From assembly GCA_047974845.1 (NCBI GenBank), contig JBKECQ010000046.1, positions 24,849 through 88,848 on the forward strand: 64,000 nucleotides of DNA, read 5' to 3'. The notes below the pieces were generated by a model. It was not told the origin of the DNA. It saw nothing but the letters and a program-made list of their open reading frames with translations, and searched no databases. A program made the translations under genes and the position numbers. Shown here piece after piece: positions 1-7,599 of the stretch. Positions within the stretch are counted from its first letter, which is position 1. Each line of letters begins with the position of its first letter. This DNA is from Aminipila sp047974845 (GTDB lineage Bacteria > Bacillota > Clostridia > Peptostreptococcales > Anaerovoracaceae).

Positions 1-1
1 A

Positions 2-1309
2 TTTGCTATAAATGGGTTTAAAGTAATAACGGAATCAGATAGTATGAGGGCTTTACAAATTGTAGAAACTACAGAAATTGCCGTAGTTGTGTCTGACATT
101 ATTATGCCAAGACTAAATGGTCTTGAATTACTTTTGGCAGTTAAAAGCATTAAGCCACAAATTGAGGTTATTATGCTCACCGCAGAAGGTTCTATATCAG
201 GAGCGGTGGAGGCCGTAAAAAATGGGGCTTTTTCATATATAAAAAAGCCGGCAGAGATTGATGACCTTATTGCAAATATAAAAAAGGCATATGAAGTATT
301 CGCCATAAAGGAAGAAAATACAGAGCTAAAAAAGCAATTAACGGAAAATCAGAACCTAAAAACCTTTTTTGGTGAAACTGAGATAATTGCAAATCTAAGG
401 CATGATGCGGAGAAAATAGCGCAAACCGATGTTGCGGCCTTGATTTTAGGGGAAAGCGGCACAGGAAAAGAAGTTTTGGCAAACTATATTCACCAGAAAA
501 GCCTAAGGAAAGACAAGCCATTTATCTGTATTAACTGTGCGGCACTTAATGAGAACCTCTTTGAGAGCGAGGTGTTTGGATACGAAAAAGGAGCTTTTAC
601 AGGGGCAGATAAAATGAAAAAGGGAAGATTTGAGCTGGCAGAGGGAGGAACTATTTTTTTAGATGAAATAGGAGAGCTATCCTTAAACACCCAAGCAAAA
701 TTGCTTAGAGTTCTACAGGAAAAATCCTTTGAAAGAGTTGGAGGAACACAGACTATTAATAGCAATTTTCGTCTCATTGCGGCAACAAACAGAGATTTGA
801 AAAGCGATGTTAAGGATTTCAAATTTCGTGAGGACTTATTTTATAGAATAAATGTAATGCCTCTTACAATGCCACCTTTAAGAGATAGAAGAGAAGATAT
901 TCCAATTCTAGTAGAAAATTTTGTGAGACAGCTTTCAGAAGAGATGAAAAAGAAAGTTAATCGAATAGACCCGGAGATTATATCAAAGCTAATGAAACAC
1001 TCTTGGCCCGGAAACGTAAGGGAGCTAAGAAATGTTATAGAAAGATTGATGGTTCTTTCCGTAGGCGGAGTTTTGCAAAAAGATGACTTGCCGGAAGAGA
1101 TATTGAGACAAAAGCTGCCCATCCAAACTGCTGTTGAAGAGGAAAGCTTTGATGGCTATAAACTTAAAGATGCAACAAAAGAATTTGAAAAACAATATAT
1201 TATTAGGTGCATGGAAAGAAATGAGTGGAATGTAAGCAGAGCAGCACAGGAACTTTGTCTTGCAAGAAAAAATCTATATAAGAAATTAAAAGACTACGAT
1301 ATAAATTAA
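2..1309 (+). CDS. NtrC-family sigma-54 response regulator (5' end outside window)
   Basis: The frame is open to the left edge, so the start lies upstream; the first ATG (44) is internal to the receiver domain. Domains in order are: a receiver missing its N-terminus, with phospho-acceptor Asp in VVVSDIIMPRLNG; an AAA+ sigma-54 activation domain with Walker A GESGTGKE, the sigma-54 contact loop GAFTGA and Walker B IFLDEIGEL; and a C-terminal Fis-type helix-turn-helix (NVSRAAQELCLARKNLYKKL). Such proteins bind upstream enhancers and use ATP to open sigma-54 promoters when phosphorylated. The partner kinase is presumably upstream, outside the window. Inference: it may act on the GTGTAACC palindromes at 1331-1350 and 3186-3215 and the -24/-12 promoter at 3337. 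Family certain, targets not. Confidence 0.95.
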   Translation, partial: FAINGFKVITESDSMRALQIVETTEIAVVVSDIIMPRLNGLELLLAVKSIKPQIEVIMLTAEGSISGAVEAVKNGAFSYIKKPAEIDDLIANIKKAYEVFAIKEENTELKKQLTENQNLKTFFGETEIIANLRHDAEKIAQTDVAALILGESGTGKEVLANYIHQKSLRKDKPFICINCAALNENLFESEVFGYEKGAFTGADKMKKGRFELAEGGTIFLDEIGELSLNTQAKLLRVLQEKSFERVGGTQTINSNFRLIAATNRDLKSDVKDFKFREDLFYRINVMPLTMPPLRDRREDIPILVENFVRQLSEEMKKKVNRIDPEIISKLMKHSWPGNVRELRNVIERLMVLSVGGVLQKDDLPEEILRQKLPIQTAVEEESFDGYKLKDATKEFEKQYIIRCMERNEWNVSRAAQELCLARKNLYKKLKDYDIN

Positions 1310-1325
1310 CTTAATAAGTAGAATT

Positions 1326-1356
1326 AAAAGGTGTAACCATAGGGTTACACTTTTTT
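1326..1356 (+). terminator. Stem-loop terminator that contains a GTGTAACC palindrome
   Basis: GTGTAACC / GGTTACAC arms (8 bp, loop ATAG) are flanked by AAAAG and T6, directly behind the response-regulator stop. The arms are identical to the core of the palindrome at 3186-3215, so it could also be a protein-binding site. Confidence 0.6.
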
Positions 1357-1548
1357 AGTAATTTAAAAATAGCATAAAATTACCGTTGTGAATAAATACA
1401 ATAATTTTAAAAATAATTTGTACTAATTGAGGTAATTGCATGAAATTTACTGTAAATTCTTAAAATTTTTACTTTTGTGTTGATTTGTTTAGGGCATATG
1501 TTACTATAAGGGTAAATATATATAGTAAAATGAAGGGAGAAAATTTTT

Positions 1549-2916
1549 ATGGAGATTAAAAAAAGGGGTTTAATTGCTAAATTTTTAATTCCATCCATCA
1601 TTGGTGTCGTTTTATTCATGATACCGGTAAAGTATAATGGTGAATGGACAATCTGTGTTAAAATCTTAGCAGATTTTATTGGTGGCTTAATAGGGGGCGT
1701 TCTTCCTGTGTTATGCGTAGCCATCGTAACTATTTCCGCAATTATGTCCGCCGTTGCATTGGCAAAACCTAAATTTATCACAGAACGACCAATGTTAAAT
1801 GATACTTTTTCAACATCTATAATTTGGGTTGTTGTTAGAGTTTTGGGAGCAGTATTCATATGGTTGACTTACCTTGGCATTGATGCAGGGGATGAGGACA
1901 CCGGTCTTATTCACATGATTACAGAAGGTGGTGCTGGAGGCTTTGTGCTTTCGGATTTACTAACTGTACTTGTAATTATTTTTGCCATTGCAGGACTGTT
2001 ACTGCCATTGCTGTTAGACTTTGGTCTGCTTGAGTATGTAGGTGCTCTTATGACAAAAATTATGAGACCTATGTTCAAGATTCCTGGCCGTGCGGCTGTT
2101 GACTGTTTCACTTCATGGATTGGTGATGGAACTCTGGGAGTTATGCTTACTTGTAACCAGTATGAAGGCGGGTACTACTCTGCAAGAGAAGCTTCTATTA
2201 TTGCAACAACTTTCTCAGCAGTATCTATTACCTTTAGTATTGTAGTCCTTGCGCAGGTTGGACTAATGGAATACTTCGGAATTTATTATTTACTTATTTG
2301 CTTAGTTGGTGTGGCTTGTGCCATAATTATACCAAGAGTACCTCCTCTTTCATTAAAGAAAGACACATATCTCTTAGAAGGAAAAGCTATGGCGGAGCAG
2401 ATTCCTTCTGAATACAAATCAACAAATGAATACGGGCTTGCTTTGGCACTGAATAGAGTTGCAGAGCATAAGGGAATCGGGCAGTTTATTGAAAATGGTC
2501 TTAAGAATGCCGTAGGAATGTGGTTTGGGGTACTACCAACCGTTATGGCAATTGGAACAATTGCGTTATTATTAGCTAATAATACACCGATTTTTGAAAT
2601 TTTAGGAAAGCCGTTTTTGCCACTTCTAAACCTGTTACAGGTTCCTGAAGCCACAGCGGCATCAAAGACAATGATTGTAGGATTCACAGATATGTTTACA
2701 CCTTCAATTATTGCAGCAGAAAGTATTGTCAGCCCGATGACAAGATTTATTGTGGCTGTTGTTTCTGTAACACAGTTAATTTACTTATCAGAAGTTGGTG
2801 GATTGATTTTAGGATCAAAACTACCGGTTAAACTTTGGGAATTATTTGTACTTTTCTTAGAAAGAACTATTATTAGTTTACTTATTGTTTGTCCATTTGC
2901 ACATTTAATATTTTAA
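1549..2916 (+). CDS. YjiH-family membrane protein (nucleoside-recognition 'Gate' domain)
   Basis: A 455-residue polytopic membrane protein with about ten hydrophobic segments. Its overall pattern matches the YjiH family, whose members carry the Gate (nucleoside recognition) domain shared with SpmA/SpmB and concentrative nucleoside carriers. The segment GFTDMFTPSIIAAESIVSPMTRFI near residue 385 fits this domain. The substrate is unknown; YjiH proteins often sit near amino-acid catabolic genes. The start is supported by a GAAGGGAG Shine-Dalgarno. It lies between a sigma-54 regulator and a sigma-54-controlled hydrolase/permease pair and ends in its own strong terminator (3027). I see no clear -24/-12 promoter directly upstream. 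Confidence 0.8.
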   Translation: MEIKKRGLIAKFLIPSIIGVVLFMIPVKYNGEWTICVKILADFIGGLIGGVLPVLCVAIVTISAIMSAVALAKPKFITERPMLNDTFSTSIIWVVVRVLGAVFIWLTYLGIDAGDEDTGLIHMITEGGAGGFVLSDLLTVLVIIFAIAGLLLPLLLDFGLLEYVGALMTKIMRPMFKIPGRAAVDCFTSWIGDGTLGVMLTCNQYEGGYYSAREASIIATTFSAVSITFSIVVLAQVGLMEYFGIYYLLICLVGVACAIIIPRVPPLSLKKDTYLLEGKAMAEQIPSEYKSTNEYGLALALNRVAEHKGIGQFIENGLKNAVGMWFGVLPTVMAIGTIALLLANNTPIFEILGKPFLPLLNLLQVPEATAASKTMIVGFTDMFTPSIIAAESIVSPMTRFIVAVVSVTQLIYLSEVGGLILGSKLPVKLWELFVLFLERTIISLLIVCPFAHLIF

Positions 2917-3026
2917 GTAATATTAAAATTCCATTAATATTTTAAGCAATATCTAAATTCAATTTTATTATAATATATTTTGTAAAAACATATCACGGTC
3001 TTTAAATTGTTGTAAGTTATAATAAT

Positions 3027-3063
3027 AAAAAATGCTTTTGCAGTATTTGCAAAAGCATTTTTT
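3027..3063 (+). terminator. Rho-independent terminator after the yjiH-like gene
   Basis: Perfect 16-bp inverted repeat (arms 3027-3042 and 3048-3063, loop GTATT) ending in a T-run. Confidence 0.85.
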
Positions 3064-3185
3064 GTTATTAAATAACTAATTAAAGCACTTTTCATTAAAT
3101 CTGGAACAATCATGATATTAACTTAATTTAACTTTATCTTACCTTACCTTATAGGAGTTTAGCTAAAAAGATTTGTTTATATTTT

Positions 3186-3215
3186 AAAATGTGTAACCTT
3201 AAGGTTACACATTTT
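3186..3215. promoter_or_regulatory. 30-bp perfect palindrome, candidate enhancer (UAS)
   Basis: The 30 bp are a perfect inverted repeat centred on GTGTAACCTTAAGGTTACAC. The site lies about 120-150 bp upstream of the -24 element at 3337, the usual place for an enhancer-binding-protein site. A weaker relative (GTGTTACATAAAGGTAAC) follows at 3223-3240. The same GTGTAACC/GGTTACAC core occurs at 1331-1350 behind the NtrC-type gene. Confidence 0.6.
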
Positions 3216-3336
3216 GTTTTATGTGTTACATAAAGGTAACTATGGCTAAGCAAATACAAAAAAACACTTATTGGGATATATTAATAAAACGTGTAAAAAT
3301 CAATGATTACACAACAAAAATACAAAATTCAGAAAA

Positions 3337-3353
3337 TTGGCACGAACATTGCT
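3337..3353 (+). promoter_or_regulatory. Sigma-54 (-24/-12) promoter
   Basis: TTGGCACG-AACA-TTGCT matches the YTGGCACG-N4-TTGCW consensus at every informative base, with GG (3339) to GC (3351) spaced 12 bp. It points at the hydrolase/permease operon that starts about 75 bp downstream. Confidence 0.85.
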
Positions 3354-3428
3354 CTATATAAAGGCAAAGAAATTATATGAATTTATATTTAAGGTAAATT
3401 TGTGACACAAGAAAGAGAGGAGTTTATC

Positions 3429-4127
3429 ATGACACCAAAAAAACAATATGTAAGCTTTTATTATGAAACAATGAAGGAATTTCCGGAAATTAAAATCGAT
3501 CCGAAAAAAACTGCATTATTGTTAGTTGATTTACAAAATGAATTTGTATCAAGGGATTATGGAGAGGCCTTAATGTTTAAAGAGAATGGAGAATGGGAAA
3601 GATGGATACCTTTCCATGATAGGCTGGATGAAATAGTTATACCAAATAATAAAAAGCTACTGGATTGCTTTAGAAAAAACAAGATGCCGGTTACATATGG
3701 GCGAATTGCTTGCCTAAGACAAGACGGTGAAGATAGGTCTCCGGTACAAAAGTCTGAGGGCTGGAATGGAATGCTTATCCCCGTTAATTCATACGGTGCA
3801 CAAATGGTGGACGAGCTGGCACCTCTTGAAAATGAAATAGTTGTAAATAAAACAACAGACAGTGTTACAACAGGAACAAATTATTTAACACTTCTTCAAT
3901 TTATGGGAATAGAAACAGTGGTGGTTACTGGAATTGTTACAGACCAATGCGTTGCTTCTACCGTTAGAGGTCTTGCAGATGCAGGACTAAAGGTTATTTG
4001 CGTTGAAGATGCCTGTGCGGCAGGAAGTATGGAACATCATGAAGCTGAACTTAAAATTATGAGCTATATATACTGTGATGTTTTATCCACCGATGAAACT
4101 ATAGAACTGATAGAAAAAAGTCTGTAG
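3429..4127 (+). CDS. Isochorismatase-fold cysteine hydrolase
   Basis: A 232-residue protein of the isochorismatase/nicotinamidase superfamily. The catalytic triad can be read as Asp in LLLVDLQNEF, Lys in IVVNKTTDS and nucleophilic Cys in GIVTDQCVASTVRGL, the last preceded by the family's non-proline cis-peptide region. These enzymes hydrolyse amides or ureido compounds such as nicotinamide, N-carbamoyl amino acids or biuret-like compounds; the substrate here is not identifiable. The ATG at 3429 is chosen because GAGAGGAG sits just upstream; an in-frame GTG at 3402 lacks such a site. It is followed 32 bp later by an APC permease and driven by a sigma-54 promoter, suggesting uptake plus hydrolysis of one nitrogenous substrate (inference). 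Confidence 0.85.
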   Translation: MTPKKQYVSFYYETMKEFPEIKIDPKKTALLLVDLQNEFVSRDYGEALMFKENGEWERWIPFHDRLDEIVIPNNKKLLDCFRKNKMPVTYGRIACLRQDGEDRSPVQKSEGWNGMLIPVNSYGAQMVDELAPLENEIVVNKTTDSVTTGTNYLTLLQFMGIETVVVTGIVTDQCVASTVRGLADAGLKVICVEDACAAGSMEHHEAELKIMSYIYCDVLSTDETIELIEKSL

Positions 4128-4159
4128 CTGATATATTTCTAGAAAACGGAGGTGAAGAT

Positions 4160-5515
4160 ATGGGTGAAAATGGTTTAAGAAAAGAACTTAAATTGACAAA
4201 TTTAATATCCATGGCGGCCGGAGGTATGATTGCCGCTTGGATGGTAGAAATAAAGCTTTGGTTTGAATTAAGCGGTCCGGGTTCGGTATTTTCCTTTATA
4301 ACGTGTGCAATATTACTTTTACCGCTATGCCTAATTTATTCAGAAATGACCAGCATGATGCCCTATGCGGGAGGGCAGAACATTTGGGTTTCCAATGCCT
4401 TTGGTTGGAACACAGGATTTGCGGCTTGCTGGTTTATAATGTTGCTATATATTATGGCAATGCCGACAGTTGCTTACGGTATAGCCAGCATGATTGGATA
4501 CTTTTATCCGGCAACTGCCATACAAGTAAAGGTGATTGCATCTATCATAATTATATTTTGGTTTTTCCTGACAAATCAGGAATTAAAGATTCTTGCAAAA
4601 TTGCAATCAGTACTGTTTTGGAGCACATTAGTGGTTTCTCTAGTAGCATCAATAATCTTTATTACAAGTAAAGAGTGGAGCTTTGAAACCATAGACTGGT
4701 TCCCTAATGGATTCTCAGGATATTCTGCGGCAGTAGGCCTTTTGATTATGAAGTTTGTAGGCTTTGACTTGGTTCCTCAGCTGGCAGAAGAAGCTAACTT
4801 CCCAAGAAAAAATTTATGGAAGGCTTTTGTAGGGTCTCTTGCCTGCACAACATTAATATATGGTATGGCAATTATAGGTGTTGCAGGAATTGTTTCAAAT
4901 GAGTGGGTAGCACAGACTGATATAGTGGACCCTAGAGTGGCTGATATAATAGGTATGCATTGGCTGGCATTGGTAATAGTTGTTATGGGTTCTTTAACTT
5001 GTTTAACAACGCTTTCATCTTTCTGGTTAAGTGCATCAAGAATCTTATATGGAGCAGCACAGCAGCATCAGTTAACAAAGAAATTTATCGTACTTAATAA
5101 AAATGGACAACCATCAACTGCAAACTTTGTTGTGGGAATCTTAGCAGTATACTTTACAGTTTTCGCTCCCGATGCTTGGATAAATTACATATATACAATC
5201 TATGGCGTTGCGGCAGGTGTTGTGTACCTTATGGTAGTTCTATCCTTCTTAAAGCTTAGAAAAATGCATCCGGACTGGGAAAGACCATATAAGGCAAAGG
5301 CAGGCGCCCTCATGGGAATAATAGGTATACTATTTACAATTTATGTAATATATGTATCTATGATTGCTATGGATACGGGAGCTTGGGTTGTTCTTGTAAT
5401 TTACATCGCTTTAGCAATACCGTTTTGGGCATATGCTAAGAGTAAACAGAAAACAGATCCTGAAAATTGGTCTCCTGTTATAATATCGCCGGATACAGTA
5501 GAGGATACAAAATAG
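4160..5515 (+). CDS. APC-superfamily amino acid/polyamine permease
   Basis: A 451-residue protein with about 12 hydrophobic helices and APC-family features. These are an early glycine-rich segment (SMAAGGMIAAWMV, residues 17-29), MPYAGGQNIWVSNAFG after the second helix, and an amphipathic loop ending LRKMHPDWERPYKAKAG near residue 375. It imports an amino acid, amine or derivative across the cytoplasmic membrane. The start follows a strong AACGGAGGTG site. It is the distal gene of a two-gene sigma-54 operon with the cysteine hydrolase, and terminator 5541-5580 closes the unit. The substrate is probably that of the hydrolase, but the sequence does not say what it is. Confidence 0.9.
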   Translation: MGENGLRKELKLTNLISMAAGGMIAAWMVEIKLWFELSGPGSVFSFITCAILLLPLCLIYSEMTSMMPYAGGQNIWVSNAFGWNTGFAACWFIMLLYIMAMPTVAYGIASMIGYFYPATAIQVKVIASIIIIFWFFLTNQELKILAKLQSVLFWSTLVVSLVASIIFITSKEWSFETIDWFPNGFSGYSAAVGLLIMKFVGFDLVPQLAEEANFPRKNLWKAFVGSLACTTLIYGMAIIGVAGIVSNEWVAQTDIVDPRVADIIGMHWLALVIVVMGSLTCLTTLSSFWLSASRILYGAAQQHQLTKKFIVLNKNGQPSTANFVVGILAVYFTVFAPDAWINYIYTIYGVAAGVVYLMVVLSFLKLRKMHPDWERPYKAKAGALMGIIGILFTIYVIYVSMIAMDTGAWVVLVIYIALAIPFWAYAKSKQKTDPENWSPVIISPDTVEDTK

Positions 5516-5540
5516 CAAAACAGTTTACCCTTAAATAAAT

Positions 5541-5580
5541 AAAAACGGTGGCTTCAGGTATTGCTTGAGCCACTGTTTTT
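5541..5580 (+). terminator. Rho-independent terminator
   Basis: AAAAACGGTGGCTT pairs with GAGCCACTGTTTTT around a short loop, ending in T5, 25 bp after the permease stop. Confidence 0.85.
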
Positions 5581-5633
5581 ATTATATATATTTTGAAGTA
5601 AGCTGTTTTTATTATTTATATTTTAAAATCAAT

Positions 5634-5707
5634 AGATAAATTAATAAAAAGCAAGATAAATTAATAAAAAGTCAGATAAATTAATAAAAAGCCAGATAAA
5701 TTTAGAG
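5634..5707. repeat. 20-bp tandem repeat, about 3.5 copies
   Basis: Units beginning AGATAAATTAATAAAAAG recur with exact 20-bp period (AGATAAA ends at 5640, 5660, 5680 and 5700), differing only in the last two bases of each unit. They lie in the spacer upstream of the RocR-like regulator. Confidence 0.85.
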
Positions 5708-5739
5708 AAAGTTAGATATTGACTGGTATTAACTTTAAA

Positions 5740-5765
5740 AATAGTGCAAATATATTTGCACTATT
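5740..5765. promoter_or_regulatory. 26-bp perfect palindrome over the regulator's -35, candidate autoregulatory site
   Basis: The core TGCAAATATATTTGCA (5745-5760) lies inside a perfect 26-bp inverted repeat and covers the -35 hexamer of the promoter at 5756-5784. Nearly identical sites occur twice upstream of the ornithine operon (7300 and 7323). Confidence 0.6.
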
Positions 5766-5784
5766 AATGATTATAAGATAGAAT
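5756..5784 (+). promoter_or_regulatory. Sigma-A-type promoter for the RocR-like regulator
   Basis: TTGCAC, 17 bp, TAGAAT; the -35 is embedded in the palindrome 5740-5765, so a protein bound there would block it. Confidence 0.5.
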
Positions 5785-5847
5785 AGAAGATAGGTAGATT
5801 GGTAGCCCTTAAAAATTGCCCAATAGGCTATTTGGAGAGGAGAAGAG

Positions 5848-7239
5848 ATGAACGCTAAACAGTATGAGAAAATAATACAGGAGCTTGGAAACGTTATAGA
5901 TGAAGGGATTCATGTGGTAACAGCAGAGGGGAAAAGTATAATTTACAACCAAGCCATGGCAAATTTAGAAAAAACAATTAGAGAAGACGTAATAGGTAAA
6001 CCCTTTAGACTCGTATTTTCTCATATCCCTAAAGCAGAGAGTACATTGCTTAGAGCGCTTAAGGAAGCAGAGCCAACCTTGAATAAACAACAAACCTATT
6101 TAAATAGATACGGAAAAGAAATAACAACGGTAAACACAACTGTTCCAATCATTGACGATAGCGGAAAAGTTGTTGCGGCTTTGGAGATAGCAAAAGATAT
6201 TACAGATATAAAAACAATGTCAAACACTATTCTTGAACTTCAAAGAGAGGCCATTCCTGAGCATAAAGTTTCTGCACCTAAGATTAGAAACTATAATTTT
6301 AAAGATATAATAGGTCAAAATAAAAAGCTAAAACAACAGTTGGATATAGCGGCTAGAGCATCACAAACAGATGCCTCGGTATTTATTTATGGGGAAACCG
6401 GTACGGGCAAAGAGCTTATGGCTCAAAGTATCCATTTTAATAGTGATAGAAAGGACAAGCCTTTCTTGGCACAAAACTGTGCGGCACTGCCGGAAACACT
6501 GTTAGAGGGTATTTTGTTCGGTACAACAAGAGGTGGATTTACTGGAGCAGTAGATAGAGCAGGACTTTTTGAGCAGGCAAATGGTGGGACATTACTGCTG
6601 GATGAAATAAGTGCTATGCCATATGACCTGCAAAGTAAACTGCTTAGAGTTTTACAAGAAGACTATATAAGGCGTGTTGGTGGAAATCGTGATATTCCAA
6701 TAGATGTGAGAATTATAGCTACGGTTAATGAATCTCCGGAGGAGCTTATTAAAGGAGGTTTACTTAGAAAAGATTTATATTATAGATTGAATATCGTCAA
6801 TATAAGTATTCCGCCTCTTAGGGATAGAAAGGATGATATTCCAATACTTGTAGACCATTTTTTAGATAAACATAATAAACGTTTTAATAAAGAGGTTTGG
6901 ATGCTTTCAGAAGCGGCTCTCAAAAAGCTGGAGAACCACGACTTTCCGGGAAACATAAGGGAATTAGAGAATTTTATTATGTCAGGGGTATCCCTATCTG
7001 GAAAAGAGCACGTACTTACAGAAAAGGTATTGCAGTTGCCTGAAGAAAGCGGTAATACAAATGTGCAGTCTGAATATAATCCGGAGGAAATGAGTATAGA
7101 CAAATATTTTGCACTGCTTGAAATAAATATTATAAAAGAAACTATGGCAAAATTTGGGGGGAATATATCTAAAACAGCAGATTTACTTGGAATTAAGAGA
7201 CAAACTCTACAACACAAGATAAAGAAGTACGAAATATAG
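5848..7239 (+). CDS. PAS-AAA+-Fis sigma-54 activator (RocR-like)
   Basis: A 463-residue regulator. Residues 1-120 form a PAS sensor (GIHVVTAEGKSIIYN...EIAKDITDIKT) in place of a receiver. The AAA+ domain (about 150-385) has Walker A GETGTGKE, a GGFTGA version of the GAFTGA sigma-54 loop, Walker B LLLDEISAM and arginine-finger region LRKDLYYRLN. A Fis-type helix-turn-helix ends the protein (NISKTADLLGIKRQTLQHKI). This order matches RocR, the arginine/ornithine regulator of Bacillus. A GGAGAGGAG ribosome site supports the start. It sits directly upstream of the sigma-54-preceded ornithine operon, and matching palindromes lie in both promoter regions, so it is very likely that operon's activator (inference). 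The ligand of the PAS domain is unknown. Confidence 0.93.
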   Translation: MNAKQYEKIIQELGNVIDEGIHVVTAEGKSIIYNQAMANLEKTIREDVIGKPFRLVFSHIPKAESTLLRALKEAEPTLNKQQTYLNRYGKEITTVNTTVPIIDDSGKVVAALEIAKDITDIKTMSNTILELQREAIPEHKVSAPKIRNYNFKDIIGQNKKLKQQLDIAARASQTDASVFIYGETGTGKELMAQSIHFNSDRKDKPFLAQNCAALPETLLEGILFGTTRGGFTGAVDRAGLFEQANGGTLLLDEISAMPYDLQSKLLRVLQEDYIRRVGGNRDIPIDVRIIATVNESPEELIKGGLLRKDLYYRLNIVNISIPPLRDRKDDIPILVDHFLDKHNKRFNKEVWMLSEAALKKLENHDFPGNIRELENFIMSGVSLSGKEHVLTEKVLQLPEESGNTNVQSEYNPEEMSIDKYFALLEINIIKETMAKFGGNISKTADLLGIKRQTLQHKIKKYEI

Positions 7240-7299
7240 AAAATATATATGGCAGGATTGTACATTAATTGCATACAAAAACAGCATTCTTGTAATTAA

Positions 7300-7315
7300 T
7301 GCAAAAATATTTGCA
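7300..7315. promoter_or_regulatory. Candidate enhancer site 1 of the ornithine operon
   Basis: TGCAAAAATATTTGCA, an imperfect palindrome that is perfect apart from the centre. It lies about 120 bp upstream of the -24 element and differs at one base from the site at 5745-5760. Confidence 0.6.
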
Positions 7316-7322
7316 GTTTTAG

Positions 7323-7338
7323 AGCAAAAATATTTGCG
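7323..7338. promoter_or_regulatory. Candidate enhancer site 2 of the ornithine operon
   Basis: AGCAAAAATATTTGCG, a second copy 23 bp after site 1, about two helical turns, so both would lie on nearly the same DNA face. Confidence 0.55.
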
Positions 7339-7431
7339 GTTTTGTCGAATATTACAGAAAATTTATACACTTTTAAACATAGATGGCGGAGTTCCCGTGT
7401 ACAAACGTTGGAATTTCGTCATTTCATTTTT

Positions 7432-7448
7432 TTGGCATGGGATTTGCG
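7432..7448 (+). promoter_or_regulatory. Sigma-54 (-24/-12) promoter of the ornithine operon
   Basis: TTGGCATG-GGAT-TTGCG, with GG at 7434 and GC at 7446 (12-bp spacing); only the -22 C to T and the last base depart from consensus. The predicted start near 7459 leaves a leader of about 140 nt. I recognise no B12 riboswitch in it. Confidence 0.75.
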
Positions 7449-7599
7449 TAATATATAGGTGTATACGGCAATGCAAGGATTAGGAAATGACTAATGAAAA
7501 GATACTAAAAAGTATAGCGCATTGCTACATAACAATAGTTTTATTAATAATGTTAGAATTAATCTAATAATTTATTGAGAGTGAAAAGGAGAGTATGTT

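Noticed and set aside
4303..4671. Plus-strand 122-codon ORF inside the APC permease
   Set aside because: Out of frame with a clear transporter and without recognisable domain.
7449..7599. Possible cobalamin riboswitch in the ornithine operon leader
   Set aside because: No B12-box-like sequence is recognisable and the 140-nt leader is too short for a full aptamer.
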